This document shows positions 35,249-46,092 of a DNA stretch of 64,000 bases, in pieces (position 1 is the stretch's first letter; the number at the start of each line of letters is the position of its first letter). Source of the DNA: Pseudomonas sp. 6D_7.1_Bac1 (GTDB lineage: Bacteria; Pseudomonadota; Gammaproteobacteria; Pseudomonadales; Pseudomonadaceae); contig NZ_JANLNW010000035.1 of NCBI RefSeq assembly GCF_025465945.1, positions 1-64,000 on the forward strand, given 5' to 3'. The notes under the pieces are model-generated. The model ran no database searches. It was not told where the DNA came from and worked only from the letters and a program-made list of their open reading frames with translations. A program made the position numbers and the translations under genes.

Positions 35249-36165
35249 TCTTTACCCTCCATTTCCTTGGCCTGACTGCGGTTGAACAGGATGATCGGCA
35301 CAATCAGGATCGCCAGCATCACCACCGCCAGAGCAGACGCCACCGGCCAGTCACGGTTGTTGAAGAACTCTTGCCAGAGCACTTTACCGATCATCAGAGT
35401 TTCCGGGCCGCCGAGCAGTTCCGGGATCACGAACTCACCCACCACCGGGATGAACACCAGCATGCAGCCGGCGATGATGCCGTTTTTCGACAACGGAACG
35501 GTGATTTTCCAGAAGCTGTTGAAGGTGCTCGAACCCAGGTCAGACGCGGCTTCCAGCAAACTGTTGTCGTGCTTCACCAGGTTGGCGTACAACGGCAGGA
35601 TCATGAACGGCAGGTACGAATAGACCACGCCGATATAAACCGCCAGATTGGTGTTGAGGATCTGCAGCGGCTCGTTGATCCAGCCCATCGACATCAAGAA
35701 GCCGTTGAGCAGACCGTTGTTGCTGAGGATGCCCATCCACGCATACACGCGGATCAGGATCGCCGTCCAGGTCGGCATCATGATCAGCAGCACCAGCACG
35801 GTCTGTATCTCTTTGCGCGCACTGGCGATGGCGTAGGCCATCGGGTAGCCGATCAGCAAACAGAGAAGGGTGCTGAAAAGCGCCATCTTCAGCGAACCGA
35901 GGTAGGCGGCGATATACAACTCGTCGTCGCCCAGCATGGTGTAGTTGCCCAGATTCAGCAGCAACTGGATCTTCTGATCGACGAAGCTGTAGATCTGGGT
36001 GTACGGCGGAATGGCTACGTCGGCTTCGGCGAAGCTGATCTTCAGGACGATGAAGAACGGCAGCATGAAGAACATGAACAGCCAGATGAACGGTACCCCG
36101 ATGACCAGATGACGGCCACCGGGAATTATTCGACTGAGTTGGCGCTGGAGTTTTCGCAGGTTCAT
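35245..36165 (-). CDS. spuG: Polyamine ABC transporter permease (PotH-like)
   Basis: 306 residues, six membrane segments, with the contact loop EAASDLGSSTFNSFWKITVP. The start MNLRKLQRQLSR at 36165 is set by the ATGA overlap with the spuF stop; an upstream in-frame ATG would give a non-standard extension inside spuF. Partner of SpuH. Confidence 0.93.
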   Translation of the reverse strand: MNLRKLQRQLSRIIPGGRHLVIGVPFIWLFMFFMLPFFIVLKISFAEADVAIPPYTQIYSFVDQKIQLLLNLGNYTMLGDDELYIAAYLGSLKMALFSTLLCLLIGYPMAYAIASARKEIQTVLVLLIMMPTWTAILIRVYAWMGILSNNGLLNGFLMSMGWINEPLQILNTNLAVYIGVVYSYLPFMILPLYANLVKHDNSLLEAASDLGSSTFNSFWKITVPLSKNGIIAGCMLVFIPVVGEFVIPELLGGPETLMIGKVLWQEFFNNRDWPVASALAVVMLAILIVPIILFNRSQAKEMEGKE

Positions 36166-37304
36166 GAGCGCAGTACCACGCCGCTGTCGTCTTCCCACCA
36201 GACGTAAACCTGATCGCCCCAGGTTGGGCGCTGCCCACGACGTTCGGCGTTGGCCACGAACGACTGCACGATCTTGCCGCTCGGCAACTCCACGTAGAAC
36301 ACCGAGTGGCCGCCCAGGTAGGCGATGTCGTGCACCTTGCCGCTCGACCAGTTGTGTTCGCAGGTCGGCATTTCTGCAGTCACCAGCAGTTTTTCCGGAC
36401 GAATCGCGTAGGTCACCGACTTGTCTTGCACCGAGGTGCTGATGCCGTGGCCAACGTAGATGTTGCGGTCCAGGTCCTTGCAGGTAATCAGCGCATGACC
36501 CTCGGCATCGTCCACCACTTCACCGTCGAAGATGTTGACGTTGCCGATGAACTCACACACCAGCCGGCTGGTCGGGGTTTCGTAGATGTCGATCGGGCTG
36601 CCGATCTGGGCAATCCAGCCCAGGTGCATGATCGCGATGCGTTCGGCCATGGTCATGGCCTCTTCCTGGTCGTGGGTCACCATGACGCAGGTCACGCCGA
36701 CGCGCTCGATGATTTCCACCAGTTCGAGCTGCATCTGCGAACGCAGTTTCTTGTCCAGCGCGCCCATCGGCTCGTCGAGCAGCAGCAGCTTCGGCTTCTT
36801 GGCCAACGAGCGAGCCAGCGCAACACGCTGACGCTGACCGCCAGAGAGCTGATGCGGCTTGCGCTTGGCGTACTGGCTCATCTGTACCAGCTTGAGCATT
36901 TCGGCCACGCGGGCGTCGACTTCAGCCGTCGGAATCTTGTCCTGCTTCAGGCCGAAGGCGATGTTCTGCGCCACGGTCATGTGCGGGAACAAGGCGTAGG
37001 ACTGGAACATCATGTTGATCGGCCGCTCGTACGGCGGCATCTCGGTGATGTCCACGCCGTCGAGGAAAATGCGCCCCTCCGTGGGCCGTTCGAAACCTGC
37101 GAGCATACGCAGCAAGGTCGATTTGCCCGATCCCGAACCGCCGAGCAAGGCGAAGATCTCGCCTTTCTTGATTTCCAGGGACACATCGTCCACGGCAATC
37201 GTCTCGTCGAACTTCTTCGTGACCCGGTCGATTTTGACCAGCACCTGTTTAGGTGTCTGGTCGCCCTCGAGGGCTTTCTTATAGGCGCCGGAGGCAACTG
37301 CCAT
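36162..37304 (-). CDS. spuF: Polyamine ABC transporter ATP-binding protein (PotG-like)
   Basis: 380 residues. Walker A GGSGSGKST near 54-62, signature LSGGQRQR, Walker B LLLLDEPMGALD, switch histidine in MVTHDQEEA, and a C-terminal TOBE region from about 290. Powers SpuG-SpuH. It follows spuE by 71 bases. Confidence 0.94.
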   Translation of the reverse strand: MAVASGAYKKALEGDQTPKQVLVKIDRVTKKFDETIAVDDVSLEIKKGEIFALLGGSGSGKSTLLRMLAGFERPTEGRIFLDGVDITEMPPYERPINMMFQSYALFPHMTVAQNIAFGLKQDKIPTAEVDARVAEMLKLVQMSQYAKRKPHQLSGGQRQRVALARSLAKKPKLLLLDEPMGALDKKLRSQMQLELVEIIERVGVTCVMVTHDQEEAMTMAERIAIMHLGWIAQIGSPIDIYETPTSRLVCEFIGNVNIFDGEVVDDAEGHALITCKDLDRNIYVGHGISTSVQDKSVTYAIRPEKLLVTAEMPTCEHNWSSGKVHDIAYLGGHSVFYVELPSGKIVQSFVANAERRGQRPTWGDQVYVWWEDDSGVVLRS

Positions 37305-37375
37305 TTACGAAACTCCCAACAAAATTTGCAGATCGCCCAATACAGGCGAACCTTGGATAGTTTGAGCCTTTGTCA

Positions 37376-38599
<1,224 letters not shown>

Positions 38600-38612
38600 T
38601 TATTCCTGCAAC

Positions 38613-38628
38613 CGCCGCCAGAGCGGCG
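38613..38628. promoter_or_regulatory. GC-rich hairpin between spuD and spuE
   Basis: CGCCGC-CAGA-GCGGCG lies about 30 bases past the spuD stop in the 187-base gap before spuE. Without a T-run it may slow decay or partly stop transcription, adjusting the ratio of binding proteins to transporter. Confidence 0.4.
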
Positions 38629-38657
38629 ACGGCTACAGGTGATTGCCTCAAACCGGC

Positions 38658-39767
38658 TTATTTACCGGATTTGATCTTGGTCCAGCTGCGGGTCAGCTCA
38701 CGCTGGGTAGCGGCTGGCAAATCAGCGATTGCGTAGAGCTTGGCCTGCACCTCTGCCGACGGATAAATGCCTGGATCCGAGGTGATTTCCTTGTTCACGT
38801 ACTGAGTGGCTTCGGCATTACCGTTAGGGTAACGCACGCTGTTGGTGATATCGGCCATCACTTTCGGCTGCAACAGGTAGTTCATGAACTTGTAGGCACC
38901 CTCGACGTTTTCCGCATCTTTAGGGATAGCGACCATGTCGTAGAAGCTGCCGGCGCCTTCTTTTGGAATGGCGTAGCTGATCTTCACCTTGTCACCGGCT
39001 TCGGCGGCACGGGATTTGGCCTGCTGGATGTCACCCGAATAGCCAACGGCTACGCAGATGTCGCCGTTGGCCAGGTCGGAGATGTACTTGGACGAGTGGA
39101 AGTAAGTGACCGAAGGACGAATCTTCAGGAACAGGTCTTCGGCTTTCTTGATGTCTTCTTTTTTCTGGCTGTCGGTTGGCAGACCCAGGTAATGCAGGGC
39201 GACCGGCAGCATTTCGGTAGGCGAATCGAGGAAGCTCACGCCGCAGCCCTTGAGCTTGGCCAGGTTCTCTGGCTTGAGCACGACATCCCAGGAATCGATT
39301 TTGTCGACGCCCAGCGCGGCCTTGACCTTCTCGGCGTTGTAACCGATACCGATCGAGCCCCACATGTAAGGGAAGGCATGACTGTTGCCCGGGTCGCTGA
39401 CAGAAACCGCTTTGAGCAGCGACTTGTTCAGGTTGCCGTAGTTGGACAGCTTGGACTTGTCCAGCTCCTGGTAAACGCCAGCCTTGATCTGCTTGGCCAG
39501 GAAGTTGTTGGACGGCACAACCACGTCATAACCGGACTTGCCGGCCAGCAACTTGGCCTCGAGGGTTTCGTTACTGTCGAACACATCGTAGACGACCTTG
39601 ATCCCGGACTCTTTTTCAAAGTTCGCGATGGTGTCCGGTGCGATGTAGTCGGACCAGTTGTAAACGTGCAGGACTTTATCGTCGGCCTGGGCTGCCCCAG
39701 CCATCACGCCCATCAGGGACAAGGCGAGCAGGGTCTTGCCAGTTTTCTTCAAACCTAATGCCTTCAT
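38658..39767 (-). CDS. spuD: Putrescine-preferring periplasmic binding protein
   Basis: 369 residues. Signal peptide ends near AGAAQA (about residue 28); the mature part opens [16 protein letters not shown]. Shares [20 protein letters not shown] and [21 protein letters not shown] with SpuE. In PAO1 SpuD prefers putrescine. The ATG at 39767 ([14 protein letters not shown]) is chosen for its signal peptide; 39 upstream in-frame codons look non-coding. Confidence 0.92.
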   Translation of the reverse strand: MKALGLKKTGKTLLALSLMGVMAGAAQADDKVLHVYNWSDYIAPDTIANFEKESGIKVVYDVFDSNETLEAKLLAGKSGYDVVVPSNNFLAKQIKAGVYQELDKSKLSNYGNLNKSLLKAVSVSDPGNSHAFPYMWGSIGIGYNAEKVKAALGVDKIDSWDVVLKPENLAKLKGCGVSFLDSPTEMLPVALHYLGLPTDSQKKEDIKKAEDLFLKIRPSVTYFHSSKYISDLANGDICVAVGYSGDIQQAKSRAAEAGDKVKISYAIPKEGAGSFYDMVAIPKDAENVEGAYKFMNYLLQPKVMADITNSVRYPNGNAEATQYVNKEITSDPGIYPSAEVQAKLYAIADLPAATQRELTRSWTKIKSGK

Positions 39768-39781
39768 GCGTAACGCTCCAA

Positions 39782-39789
39782 TTATTCTT
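39782..39789 (-). promoter_or_regulatory. Hfq/Crc-type motif at the spuD ribosome site
   Basis: On the minus strand AAGAATAA fits AANAANAA and lies two bases before the Shine-Dalgarno GGAG of spuD. A further A-run follows upstream. Confidence 0.45.
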
Positions 39790-39908
39790 TTTAAGCACAT
39801 TTTTTTGTTAACCAAGATCCAGCGGCCGATTCCTTGGCAACTCAAACAGCGGATAGTCTGGCAAGTTACAAGGCAGGCTTTCAAGGAAAGACCCGTCCTT
39901 TGTGCGCC

Positions 39909-39941
39909 CTGAGCGAAGTGCCAGCCACGGACCTCGCTCAG
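39909..39941. promoter_or_regulatory. Hairpin after spuC
   Basis: CTGAGCGA / TCGCTCAG with a 17-base loop begins ten bases beyond the spuC stop. No T-run follows, so it is at best a weak or Rho-assisted end. Confidence 0.4.
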
Positions 39942-39951
39942 AGCCTAGCAC

Positions 39952-41316
39952 TTAGCTTTGCAGCGCACTCAGAGTCAGGTCCAGGCACTTGCGCGCCTTG
40001 GTGACCAGTTCGTCGATCTCGGCTTCGGTGATCACCAGCGGCGGAGCAATGATCATGGTGTCGCCGACGGCGCGCATGATCAGCCCATTGTCGAAGCAGA
40101 ACTGCCGGCAGATCATGCCAACACCCTTGCCGACGTAACGCGCCCGTGTCGCCTTGTCCTGAACCAGCTCGATGGCCCCCAACAGACCTACCCCACGAAC
40201 TTCACCCACCAGCGGGTGATCGTTCAGTTCCCGTAGACGCTTTTGCAAATAAGGTGCCGTTTCTGCACGAACGCGCTCGACAATTTTTTCGTCGCGCAGA
40301 ATACGGATGTTTTCCAGTGCCACCGCAGCGGCGACCGGATGTCCGGAATAAGTAAAACCGTGGTTGAAGTCGCCACCTTCGTTCAGCACCTCGACCACTT
40401 CGTCACGCACGATCAGGCCGCCCATCGGGATGTAGCCAGACGTCAGGCCCTTGGCGATGGTCATCATGTCCGGCTTGAGGTCGTAGAAATCGCTACCGAA
40501 CCACTCGCCGGTACGGCCGAAACCACAGATCACCTCGTCCGCGACGAACAGAATGTCGTACTTGGCGAGGATTTCCTTGATACGCGGCCAGTAGCTGGCT
40601 GGCGGAATGATCACGCCGCCCGCGCCCTGGATCGGCTCGGCAATAAAGGCACCGACGTTGTCGACGCCGAGTTCGAGAATCTTCTCTTCCAGCTGATTGG
40701 CCGCCCAGACGCCGAACTCTTCCAGGGTCATGTCGCCACCTTCACCGAACCAGTAAGGCTGGGCGATGTGGACAATGCCCGGGATCGGCAAGTCGCCCTG
40801 TTCGTGCATGTAGGTCATGCCGCCCAGGCTGGCGCCGGCCACGGTCGAACCGTGGTAGCCGTTTTTACGGCTGATGATGACTTTCTTCTTCGGCTGGCCT
40901 TTGATCGCCCAGTAGTGGCGAACCATGCGCAACATGGTGTCGTTGCCTTCAGAGCCGGAACCGGTGAAGAACACGTGGTTCATGCCTTCTGGCGCGACGT
41001 CGGCGATGGCCTTGGCCAGTTTCAGTACCGGCGGGTGAGCGGTCTGGAAGAACAGGTTGTAATACGGCAGTTCGCGCATCTGTTTGCTGGCGGCATCGGC
41101 CAGTTCATCGCGACCGTAACCGATGGCCACGCACCACAGACCGGCCATGCCGTCGAGGATCTTGTTGCCTTCGCTGTCCCAGAGATAAACGCCCTTGGCG
41201 TTGGTGATGATCCGCGGGCCTTTCTCTTTCAGCTGTTTGAAGTCGCTGAAAGGGGCCAGGTGGTGATCATTGCTCAGGGTTTGCCATTCACGGGTTTGCG
41301 GGTTCTTGCTGGTCAT
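39952..41316 (-). CDS. spuC: Polyamine:pyruvate aminotransferase
   Basis: 454 residues. Class III PLP transaminase converting putrescine and related amines to aldehydes with pyruvate. [15 protein letters not shown] binds PLP phosphate, [13 protein letters not shown] holds the PLP-nitrogen aspartate, and the Schiff-base lysine is in [16 protein letters not shown]. The ATG at 41316 gives [12 protein letters not shown]. It starts 54 bases after the spuB stop. Confidence 0.94.
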   Translation of the reverse strand: MTSKNPQTREWQTLSNDHHLAPFSDFKQLKEKGPRIITNAKGVYLWDSEGNKILDGMAGLWCVAIGYGRDELADAASKQMRELPYYNLFFQTAHPPVLKLAKAIADVAPEGMNHVFFTGSGSEGNDTMLRMVRHYWAIKGQPKKKVIISRKNGYHGSTVAGASLGGMTYMHEQGDLPIPGIVHIAQPYWFGEGGDMTLEEFGVWAANQLEEKILELGVDNVGAFIAEPIQGAGGVIIPPASYWPRIKEILAKYDILFVADEVICGFGRTGEWFGSDFYDLKPDMMTIAKGLTSGYIPMGGLIVRDEVVEVLNEGGDFNHGFTYSGHPVAAAVALENIRILRDEKIVERVRAETAPYLQKRLRELNDHPLVGEVRGVGLLGAIELVQDKATRARYVGKGVGMICRQFCFDNGLIMRAVGDTMIIAPPLVITEAEIDELVTKARKCLDLTLSALQS

Positions 41317-41369
41317 AAAGCTCTCCTGGTTGGGTGAGAGTGCGGCTTTTGAAGGCCGCACCCGGCGCA

Positions 41370-42728
41370 TCAGACGGCGAACAACAGGAACTCCCGCTCC
41401 CACGAACTGATCACGCGCTTGAAGTTTTCATGCTCGGCCCGCTTGACCGCGACGTAGCCAGTGATGAATTTTTTGCCCAGATACTTCTCGATAGTGGCGC
41501 TGTGCTCCATGCGTTCCAGTGCGTCTTCGATGGTCAGCGGCAGACGCAGGTTGCGTCGTTCGTAACCCCGTCCGACCACGGGTGCGCTTGGGGCGATGCC
41601 TTCCACCATGCCGATGTAACCGCAGAGCAGGCTCGCGGCAATCGCCAGGTAAGGGTTGGCATCGGCGCCCGGCAGGCGGTTTTCCACCCGACGGTTTTGC
41701 GGGCCTGCGTCTGGTACTCGCAGGCCGACAGTGCGGTTCTCTTCGCCCCACTCCACGTTCACCGGTGCCGAGGTATCCGGCAGGAAGCGGCGGAACGAGT
41801 TGACGTTCGGTGCGAACAGCGGCAACAACTCGGGGATGAACTTCTGCAAGCCACCGATGTGGTGCAGGAACAGCTCGCTCATGGTCCCGTCTTCATTAGA
41901 GAAGACGTTTTTGCCGGTTTCGATGTCGATGATGCTCTGGTGCAAGTGCATTGCACTGCCCGGCTCGCCGGTCATCGGTTTGGCCATGAAGGTCGCGGCC
42001 ACGTTGTGCTTGAGCGCCGCTTCGCGCATGGTGCGCTTGAACACCAGAATCTGGTCGGCCAGGGACAGCGCGTCACCGTGACGGAAGTTGATTTCCATCT
42101 GCGCCGTGCCGTCTTCATGGATCAGCGTGTCCAGATCCAGCTCTTGCAGTTCGCACCAGTCGTAGACGTCTTCAAACAGCGGGTCGAATTCGTTGGCGGC
42201 TTCAATAGAGAACGACTGACGACCGGTTTCCGGGCGACCGGAGCGGCCAATCGGCGGCTGCAACGGGAAGTCCGGGTCTTCGCAACGCTTGGTCAGGTAG
42301 AACTCCATCTCCGGCGCCACGATCGGCTGCCAGCCCTTGTCGGAATAGAGCTTCAGGACTTTCTTGAGCACGTTGCGCGGCGACAGCTCGATCGGGTTGC
42401 CCTGCTTGTCGTAGGTGTCGTGAATCACTTGTGCGGTCGGTTCGATGGCCCACGGCACGAGGAATACCGCGTTCGAGTCCGGGCGGCAGATCATGTCGAT
42501 GTCGGCCGGGTCGAGCAGCTCGTAATAGATGTCGTCTTCGACATAGTCGCCCGTCACTGTTTGCAACAGCACACTCTCGGGCAGGCGCATGCCTTTTTCG
42601 GCAATGAACTTGTTGGTCGGCGAAATCTTGCCACGGGTGATCCCGGTCAGATCGCCAATCATGCATTCGACTTCTGTGATCTTGTGGTCTTTCAACCAAT
42701 CGGTGAGCTGGTCGAGGTTGTTACTCAT
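41370..42728 (-). CDS. spuB: Glutamine synthetase-like gamma-glutamylpolyamine synthetase
   Basis: 452 residues. GlnA-type fold with PEMEFYLTK and [10 protein letters not shown] (metal/glutamate site), [16 protein letters not shown] (ATP-side loop), NRTVGLRVP and [18 protein letters not shown]. Residue differences in the ammonia pocket separate this branch from true glutamine synthetase; its members join glutamate to polyamines. It lies 38 bases downstream of the truncated spuA. Confidence 0.92.
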   Translation of the reverse strand: MSNNLDQLTDWLKDHKITEVECMIGDLTGITRGKISPTNKFIAEKGMRLPESVLLQTVTGDYVEDDIYYELLDPADIDMICRPDSNAVFLVPWAIEPTAQVIHDTYDKQGNPIELSPRNVLKKVLKLYSDKGWQPIVAPEMEFYLTKRCEDPDFPLQPPIGRSGRPETGRQSFSIEAANEFDPLFEDVYDWCELQELDLDTLIHEDGTAQMEINFRHGDALSLADQILVFKRTMREAALKHNVAATFMAKPMTGEPGSAMHLHQSIIDIETGKNVFSNEDGTMSELFLHHIGGLQKFIPELLPLFAPNVNSFRRFLPDTSAPVNVEWGEENRTVGLRVPDAGPQNRRVENRLPGADANPYLAIAASLLCGYIGMVEGIAPSAPVVGRGYERRNLRLPLTIEDALERMEHSATIEKYLGKKFITGYVAVKRAEHENFKRVISSWEREFLLFAV

Positions 42729-42766
42729 AAATGCCTCTGGGCTGAGTGTCCTGATGTCTTTAAAAG

Positions 42767-43117
42767 TCAGGCGTTGTTTGACGCATCCGCGTCGCGTTGT
42801 ATTGCCCGCTTGCCGACACGAATCAACGGTAGGGTGGTGGCGTCGCGTGCAGGATCATGAGCAGTTCCCGCCGAACTGGCAGGACCGCTATAGTGAAAAG
42901 GTTCTACAGTGGAAGATGAGCCGGTAAACAGGATGCCATCCAGACCGTCAATAATATCGGTCGGATCAAGCCACTCCGCCAGGGACGGAAGGATCAACGG
43001 CAGGCCCTTGGCAGCGGTGGCCACTGCGCGGACGTACTTATCGCCAGTGATGTGATAAGCATGCAAACCGATCTGCCTGGAGCAGACGGCGACGCCGATT
43101 AACGGCAGGCGAGACAT
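42767..43117 (-). pseudogene. spuA: spuA remnant: gamma-glutamyl hydrolase with internal deletion
   Basis: 116 codons where the family has about 250. Residues 1-101 match the N-terminus of class I glutamine amidotransferase-type SpuA/PuuD proteins (LPLIGVAVCSRQIGLHAYHI, then GLDGILFTGSSSTVEPFHY and HDPARDATTLPLIR). The frame then passes into 15 residues, GKRAIQRDADASNNA, that look like the native C-terminal tail. The nucleophile segment (G-I-C-R-G) and the catalytic His-Glu segment (Q-W-H-P-E-W) are absent, so the product cannot hydrolyse gamma-glutamyl bonds. The join is in frame near 42814, and both gene ends are kept. Confidence 0.85.
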
Positions 43118-43395
43118 GAAGCACCCCGGTATTATTGCTGTTATGGGTTTGATTCGAGCTTAGCGTTGTTCATTTTTTTACACAACACCCCCGTAAAAAA
43201 TACAACACGCCCCGCTCAAGCCTGCGGTCGTCAAAGACCTCGAAGGCATAAAAACGCCCCAAAGCGCCTCAAAAATGCCCTTCGAGCGCTTTTTTAGGGC
43301 AAAAACGGCCTCGCTTGACTTCGGCATGCCGTTCGGGTTGACTGGAATCTGAAAAGATCAATGATTGATATTTTTAACAACAAAGGTGTTGCATC
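43118..43395. promoter_or_regulatory. Divergent spuA/spuI control region
   Basis: 278 bases without a gene, AT-rich with T-runs near 43168-43176, 43193-43199 and 43371-43375. It must hold promoters for both spuI and the leftward spu genes. No clear sigma-54 or sigma-70 consensus could be fixed by eye. Confidence 0.6.
43376..43383 (+). promoter_or_regulatory. Hfq/Crc-type motif at the spuI ribosome site
   Basis: AACAACAA matches AANAANAA exactly and touches the Shine-Dalgarno AAGG, 13 bases before the spuI ATG. The placement fits catabolite repression of translation by Hfq-Crc. Confidence 0.55.
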
Positions 43396-44772
43396 ATGTC
43401 GGTACCCCCGCGTGCCGTTCAGCTTAACGAAGCGAACGCGTTCCTTAAGGAACATCCTGAGGTTCTGTACGTTGACCTTCTGATTGCGGATATGAATGGT
43501 GTGGTGCGCGGCAAGCGCATCGAACGCACCAGCCTCCACAAGGTTTACGAGAAAGGCATCAACCTGCCGGCCTCTCTATTTGCTCTGGATATCAATGGCT
43601 CGACGGTGGAAAGCACCGGCCTGGGTCTGGATATCGGTGATGCTGACCGAATCTGCTATCCAATCCCCGATACCCTGTGCAATGAACCCTGGCAGAAGCG
43701 CCCGACCGCGCAACTGCTGATGACCATGCACGAACTTGAAGGTGAACCTTTCTTCGCCGACCCACGCGAAGTCCTGCGTCAAGTCGTGACCAAGTTCGAT
43801 GAACTGGGTCTGACCATCTGCGCCGCATTCGAGCTTGAGTTCTACCTGATCGACCAGGAGAACGTGAATGGCCGGCCACAACCTCCGCGCTCGCCGATCT
43901 CCGGCAAACGTCCGCACTCGACTCAGGTGTACCTGATCGACGACCTCGACGAATACGTCGACTGCCTCCAGGACATCCTGGAAGGTGCGAAAGAGCAAGG
44001 CATCCCTGCCGACGCGATCGTCAAGGAAAGTGCTCCGGCGCAGTTCGAAGTGAACCTGCACCACGTTGCCGACCCGATCAAGGCCTGCGATTACGCGGTA
44101 CTGCTCAAACGTCTGATCAAAAACATTGCCTACGACCATGAGATGGACACCACCTTCATGGCCAAGCCTTACCCGGGCCAGGCAGGTAACGGTCTGCACG
44201 TCCATATCTCGATCCTTGATAAAGACGGCAAGAACATTTTTGCCAGTGAGGATCCCGAGCAGAACGCCGCACTGCGTCACGCGATCGGCGGTGTGCTCGA
44301 GACCCTACCGGCGCAGATGGCGTTCCTCTGCCCGAACGTTAACTCGTACCGTCGTTTCGGCGCACAGTTCTACGTACCGAACTCGCCGTGCTGGGGCCTG
44401 GACAACCGTACCGTGGCGATTCGCGTACCGACAGGCTCTTCCGATGCCGTCCGTATCGAACACCGCGTTGCCGGCGCCGACGCCAACCCGTACCTGCTGA
44501 TGGCTTCGGTATTGGCAGGCGTGCACCACGGCCTGGTCAACAAGATCGAACCTGGCGCACCGGTTGAAGGCAACAGCTACGAGCAGAACGAGCAGAGCCT
44601 GCCGAACAACCTGCGTGATGCACTGCGCGAGCTGGACGACAGCGAAGTCATGGCCAAGTACATCGATCCGAAATACATCGATATCTTTGTCGCCTGTAAA
44701 GAGAGCGAGCTGGAGGAGTTCGAACACTCCATCTCCGACCTCGAGTACAACTGGTACCTGCACACCGTGTAA
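43396..44772 (+). CDS. spuI: Glutamine synthetase-like gamma-glutamylpolyamine synthetase
   Basis: 458 residues, paralogue of SpuB. Shows AAFELEFYLID, APAQFEVNLHHV, KPYPGQAGNGLHVHIS, NRTVAIRVPTG and [21 protein letters not shown]. Ligates glutamate to a polyamine in the gamma-glutamylation route of polyamine breakdown. Divergent from spuA and followed by a strong terminator, so it forms its own unit. Confidence 0.92.
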   Translation: MSVPPRAVQLNEANAFLKEHPEVLYVDLLIADMNGVVRGKRIERTSLHKVYEKGINLPASLFALDINGSTVESTGLGLDIGDADRICYPIPDTLCNEPWQKRPTAQLLMTMHELEGEPFFADPREVLRQVVTKFDELGLTICAAFELEFYLIDQENVNGRPQPPRSPISGKRPHSTQVYLIDDLDEYVDCLQDILEGAKEQGIPADAIVKESAPAQFEVNLHHVADPIKACDYAVLLKRLIKNIAYDHEMDTTFMAKPYPGQAGNGLHVHISILDKDGKNIFASEDPEQNAALRHAIGGVLETLPAQMAFLCPNVNSYRRFGAQFYVPNSPCWGLDNRTVAIRVPTGSSDAVRIEHRVAGADANPYLLMASVLAGVHHGLVNKIEPGAPVEGNSYEQNEQSLPNNLRDALRELDDSEVMAKYIDPKYIDIFVACKESELEEFEHSISDLEYNWYLHTV

Positions 44773-44792
44773 GCGGCTGTAGCAAAAAAACA

Positions 44793-44827
44793 ACGCCGCA
44801 GGCCTCATCGCCTGCGGCGTTTTTTTT
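44793..44827 (+). terminator. Rho-independent terminator of spuI
   Basis: Stem ACGCCGCAGG / CCTGCGGCGT with an 8-base loop, preceded by an A-run and followed by eight T. Confidence 0.95.
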
Positions 44828-44844
44828 ATGGCCGCCTTCGGCGG

Positions 44845-44938
44845 ATCGCGAGCAGGCTCGCTCCCACACTGGATAAGTGTTGAACACAAATGTTGTGTAC
44901 ACAGAAGATCCCCCTGTGGGAGCGAGCCTGCTCGCGAA
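44845..44938. repeat. REPIN between spuI and the TetR gene
   Basis: Inverted REP cores. The flanks GCCGCCTTCGGCGG and AAGGCGGCC extend the pairing. The spacer (GTTGAACACAAATGTTGTGT) is a variant of the GTTCACAAATTGTG type. Confidence 0.92.
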
Positions 44939-45002
44939 GGCGGCCGAGAAGACAACACACAACTCGCCTCGTACAATGCCCGCTGCCCTGCAGGAGACTT
45001 CA

Positions 45003-45641
45003 ATGACGCGCCCCGCCCCCCTTCGCAAACCCCGCGCACGCAGCCAGGCCCGGATCGACTCGATACTCGACGCCGCCCGTACGCTGCTGGCTGCCGAGGG
45101 CGTGGCCAGCCTGTCGATCTACAGCGTGGCCGAACGCGCCGAGATCCCGCCGTCATCGGTCTACCATTTCTTCGCCAGCGTCCCGGCCTTGCTTGAGGCC
45201 CTGACCGCCGACGTCCACAGTGCTTTTCGTGCCTGCCTGCAAGCGCCGATCGAAGTCGGCTCGCTGAGTGGCTGGCGTGATCTGTCGCGACTGGTCGAGC
45301 AACGCATGCTCGCCATCTACAGTGAAGACGCCGCCGCCCGCCAACTGATCCTTGCTCAGCACGGCCTGACCGAAGTGACCCAGGCCGACCGTCAGCACGA
45401 CATCGAGCTCGGCGACCTGATGCACAAACTCTTCGATCAACATTTCGAACTGCCGGCACTGCCCAAGGACGTCGATGTGTTTGCCCTGGCCATGGAACTG
45501 GGCGACCGCGTCTATGCGCGTTCGGTGCAACAACACGGGCAGATCACCCCGCGCATGGCCGAGGAAGGCATGCGGGTGTTCGATGCTTATCTGGGACTGT
45601 ATCTGCCGCCGTATCTACCCAAGCGCGCTATTCCAGCCTGA
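45003..45641 (+). CDS. TetR-family regulator (AguR-like by position)
   Basis: 212 residues. N-terminal TetR helix-turn-helix from about 14-60 (ARIDSILDAARTLLAAEGVA, then SVAERAEIPPSSVYHFF). The C-terminal ligand domain is not characteristic. In PAO1 the gene next to spuI is aguR, the TetR regulator of the agmatine genes aguBA; here no agu genes follow. The ATG at 45003 after CAGGAGACTTCA is chosen; upstream codons lie inside a REPIN. Confidence 0.8.
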   Translation: MTRPAPLRKPRARSQARIDSILDAARTLLAAEGVASLSIYSVAERAEIPPSSVYHFFASVPALLEALTADVHSAFRACLQAPIEVGSLSGWRDLSRLVEQRMLAIYSEDAAARQLILAQHGLTEVTQADRQHDIELGDLMHKLFDQHFELPALPKDVDVFALAMELGDRVYARSVQQHGQITPRMAEEGMRVFDAYLGLYLPPYLPKRAIPA

Positions 45642-45665
45642 GTTCTTTGTTGGTTTCTCCGGCCT

Positions 45666-45760
45666 CATCGCGAGCAGGCTCGCTCCCACATTAGATCTCC
45701 AGTGAACACAGATTTTGTGTACAGCAGAAATCCCCTGTGGGAGCGAGCCTGCTCGCGATG
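45666..45760. repeat. REPIN between the TetR gene and ssuF
   Basis: Inverted REP cores with a degenerate GTGAACACAGATTTTGTGTA spacer, between convergent genes. Confidence 0.92.
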
Positions 45761-45843
45761 GCCGCACCACTGATTCCATGACAGGCACACATGGAACAAC
45801 CCCGAAGGGCTCAAGCCGTCCGGGGCTGTGTGTGACACATCGA

Positions 45844-46059
45844 TCACAACTTGGCGATCGATACCTCGGTGGATTTCACGAAGGCGATCACTTCGCTGCC
45901 GATCACCAGTTCCAGCTCTTTGACCGAGCGCGTGGTGATGACCGAGGTAACGATGCCGGACGCTGTCTGAACATCGATTTCCGAGAGCACGTCGCCTTCG
46001 ACGATTTCCTTGATGGTGCCTTTGAACTGGTTGCGAACGTTGATGGCTTTGATCGTCAT
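45844..46059 (-). CDS. ssuF: TOBE-domain molbindin-like protein
   Basis: 71 residues, a single Mop/TOBE domain (INVRNQFKGTIKEIVEGDVLSEI in two parts, with the conserved TSVITTRSVKEL segment). It resembles molybdate-binding proteins, but in Pseudomonas this gene closes the ssu operon and is needed for growth on some sulfonates and arylsulfates. 33 bases after ssuB. Confidence 0.88.
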   Translation of the reverse strand: MTIKAINVRNQFKGTIKEIVEGDVLSEIDVQTASGIVTSVITTRSVKELELVIGSEVIAFVKSTEVSIAKL

Positions 46060-46092
46060 GATGGTGATTCCTGTTGTTGGGAGAACGTTGAA

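Noticed and set aside
41334..42860. Long open frame antisense to spuB
   Set aside because: A shadow of the glutamine synthetase-like gene, with no motif of its own.
43118..43395. Sigma-54 promoter before spuI or spuA
   Set aside because: No convincing GG-N10-GC pair with TGGC/TTGC context was found on either strand.
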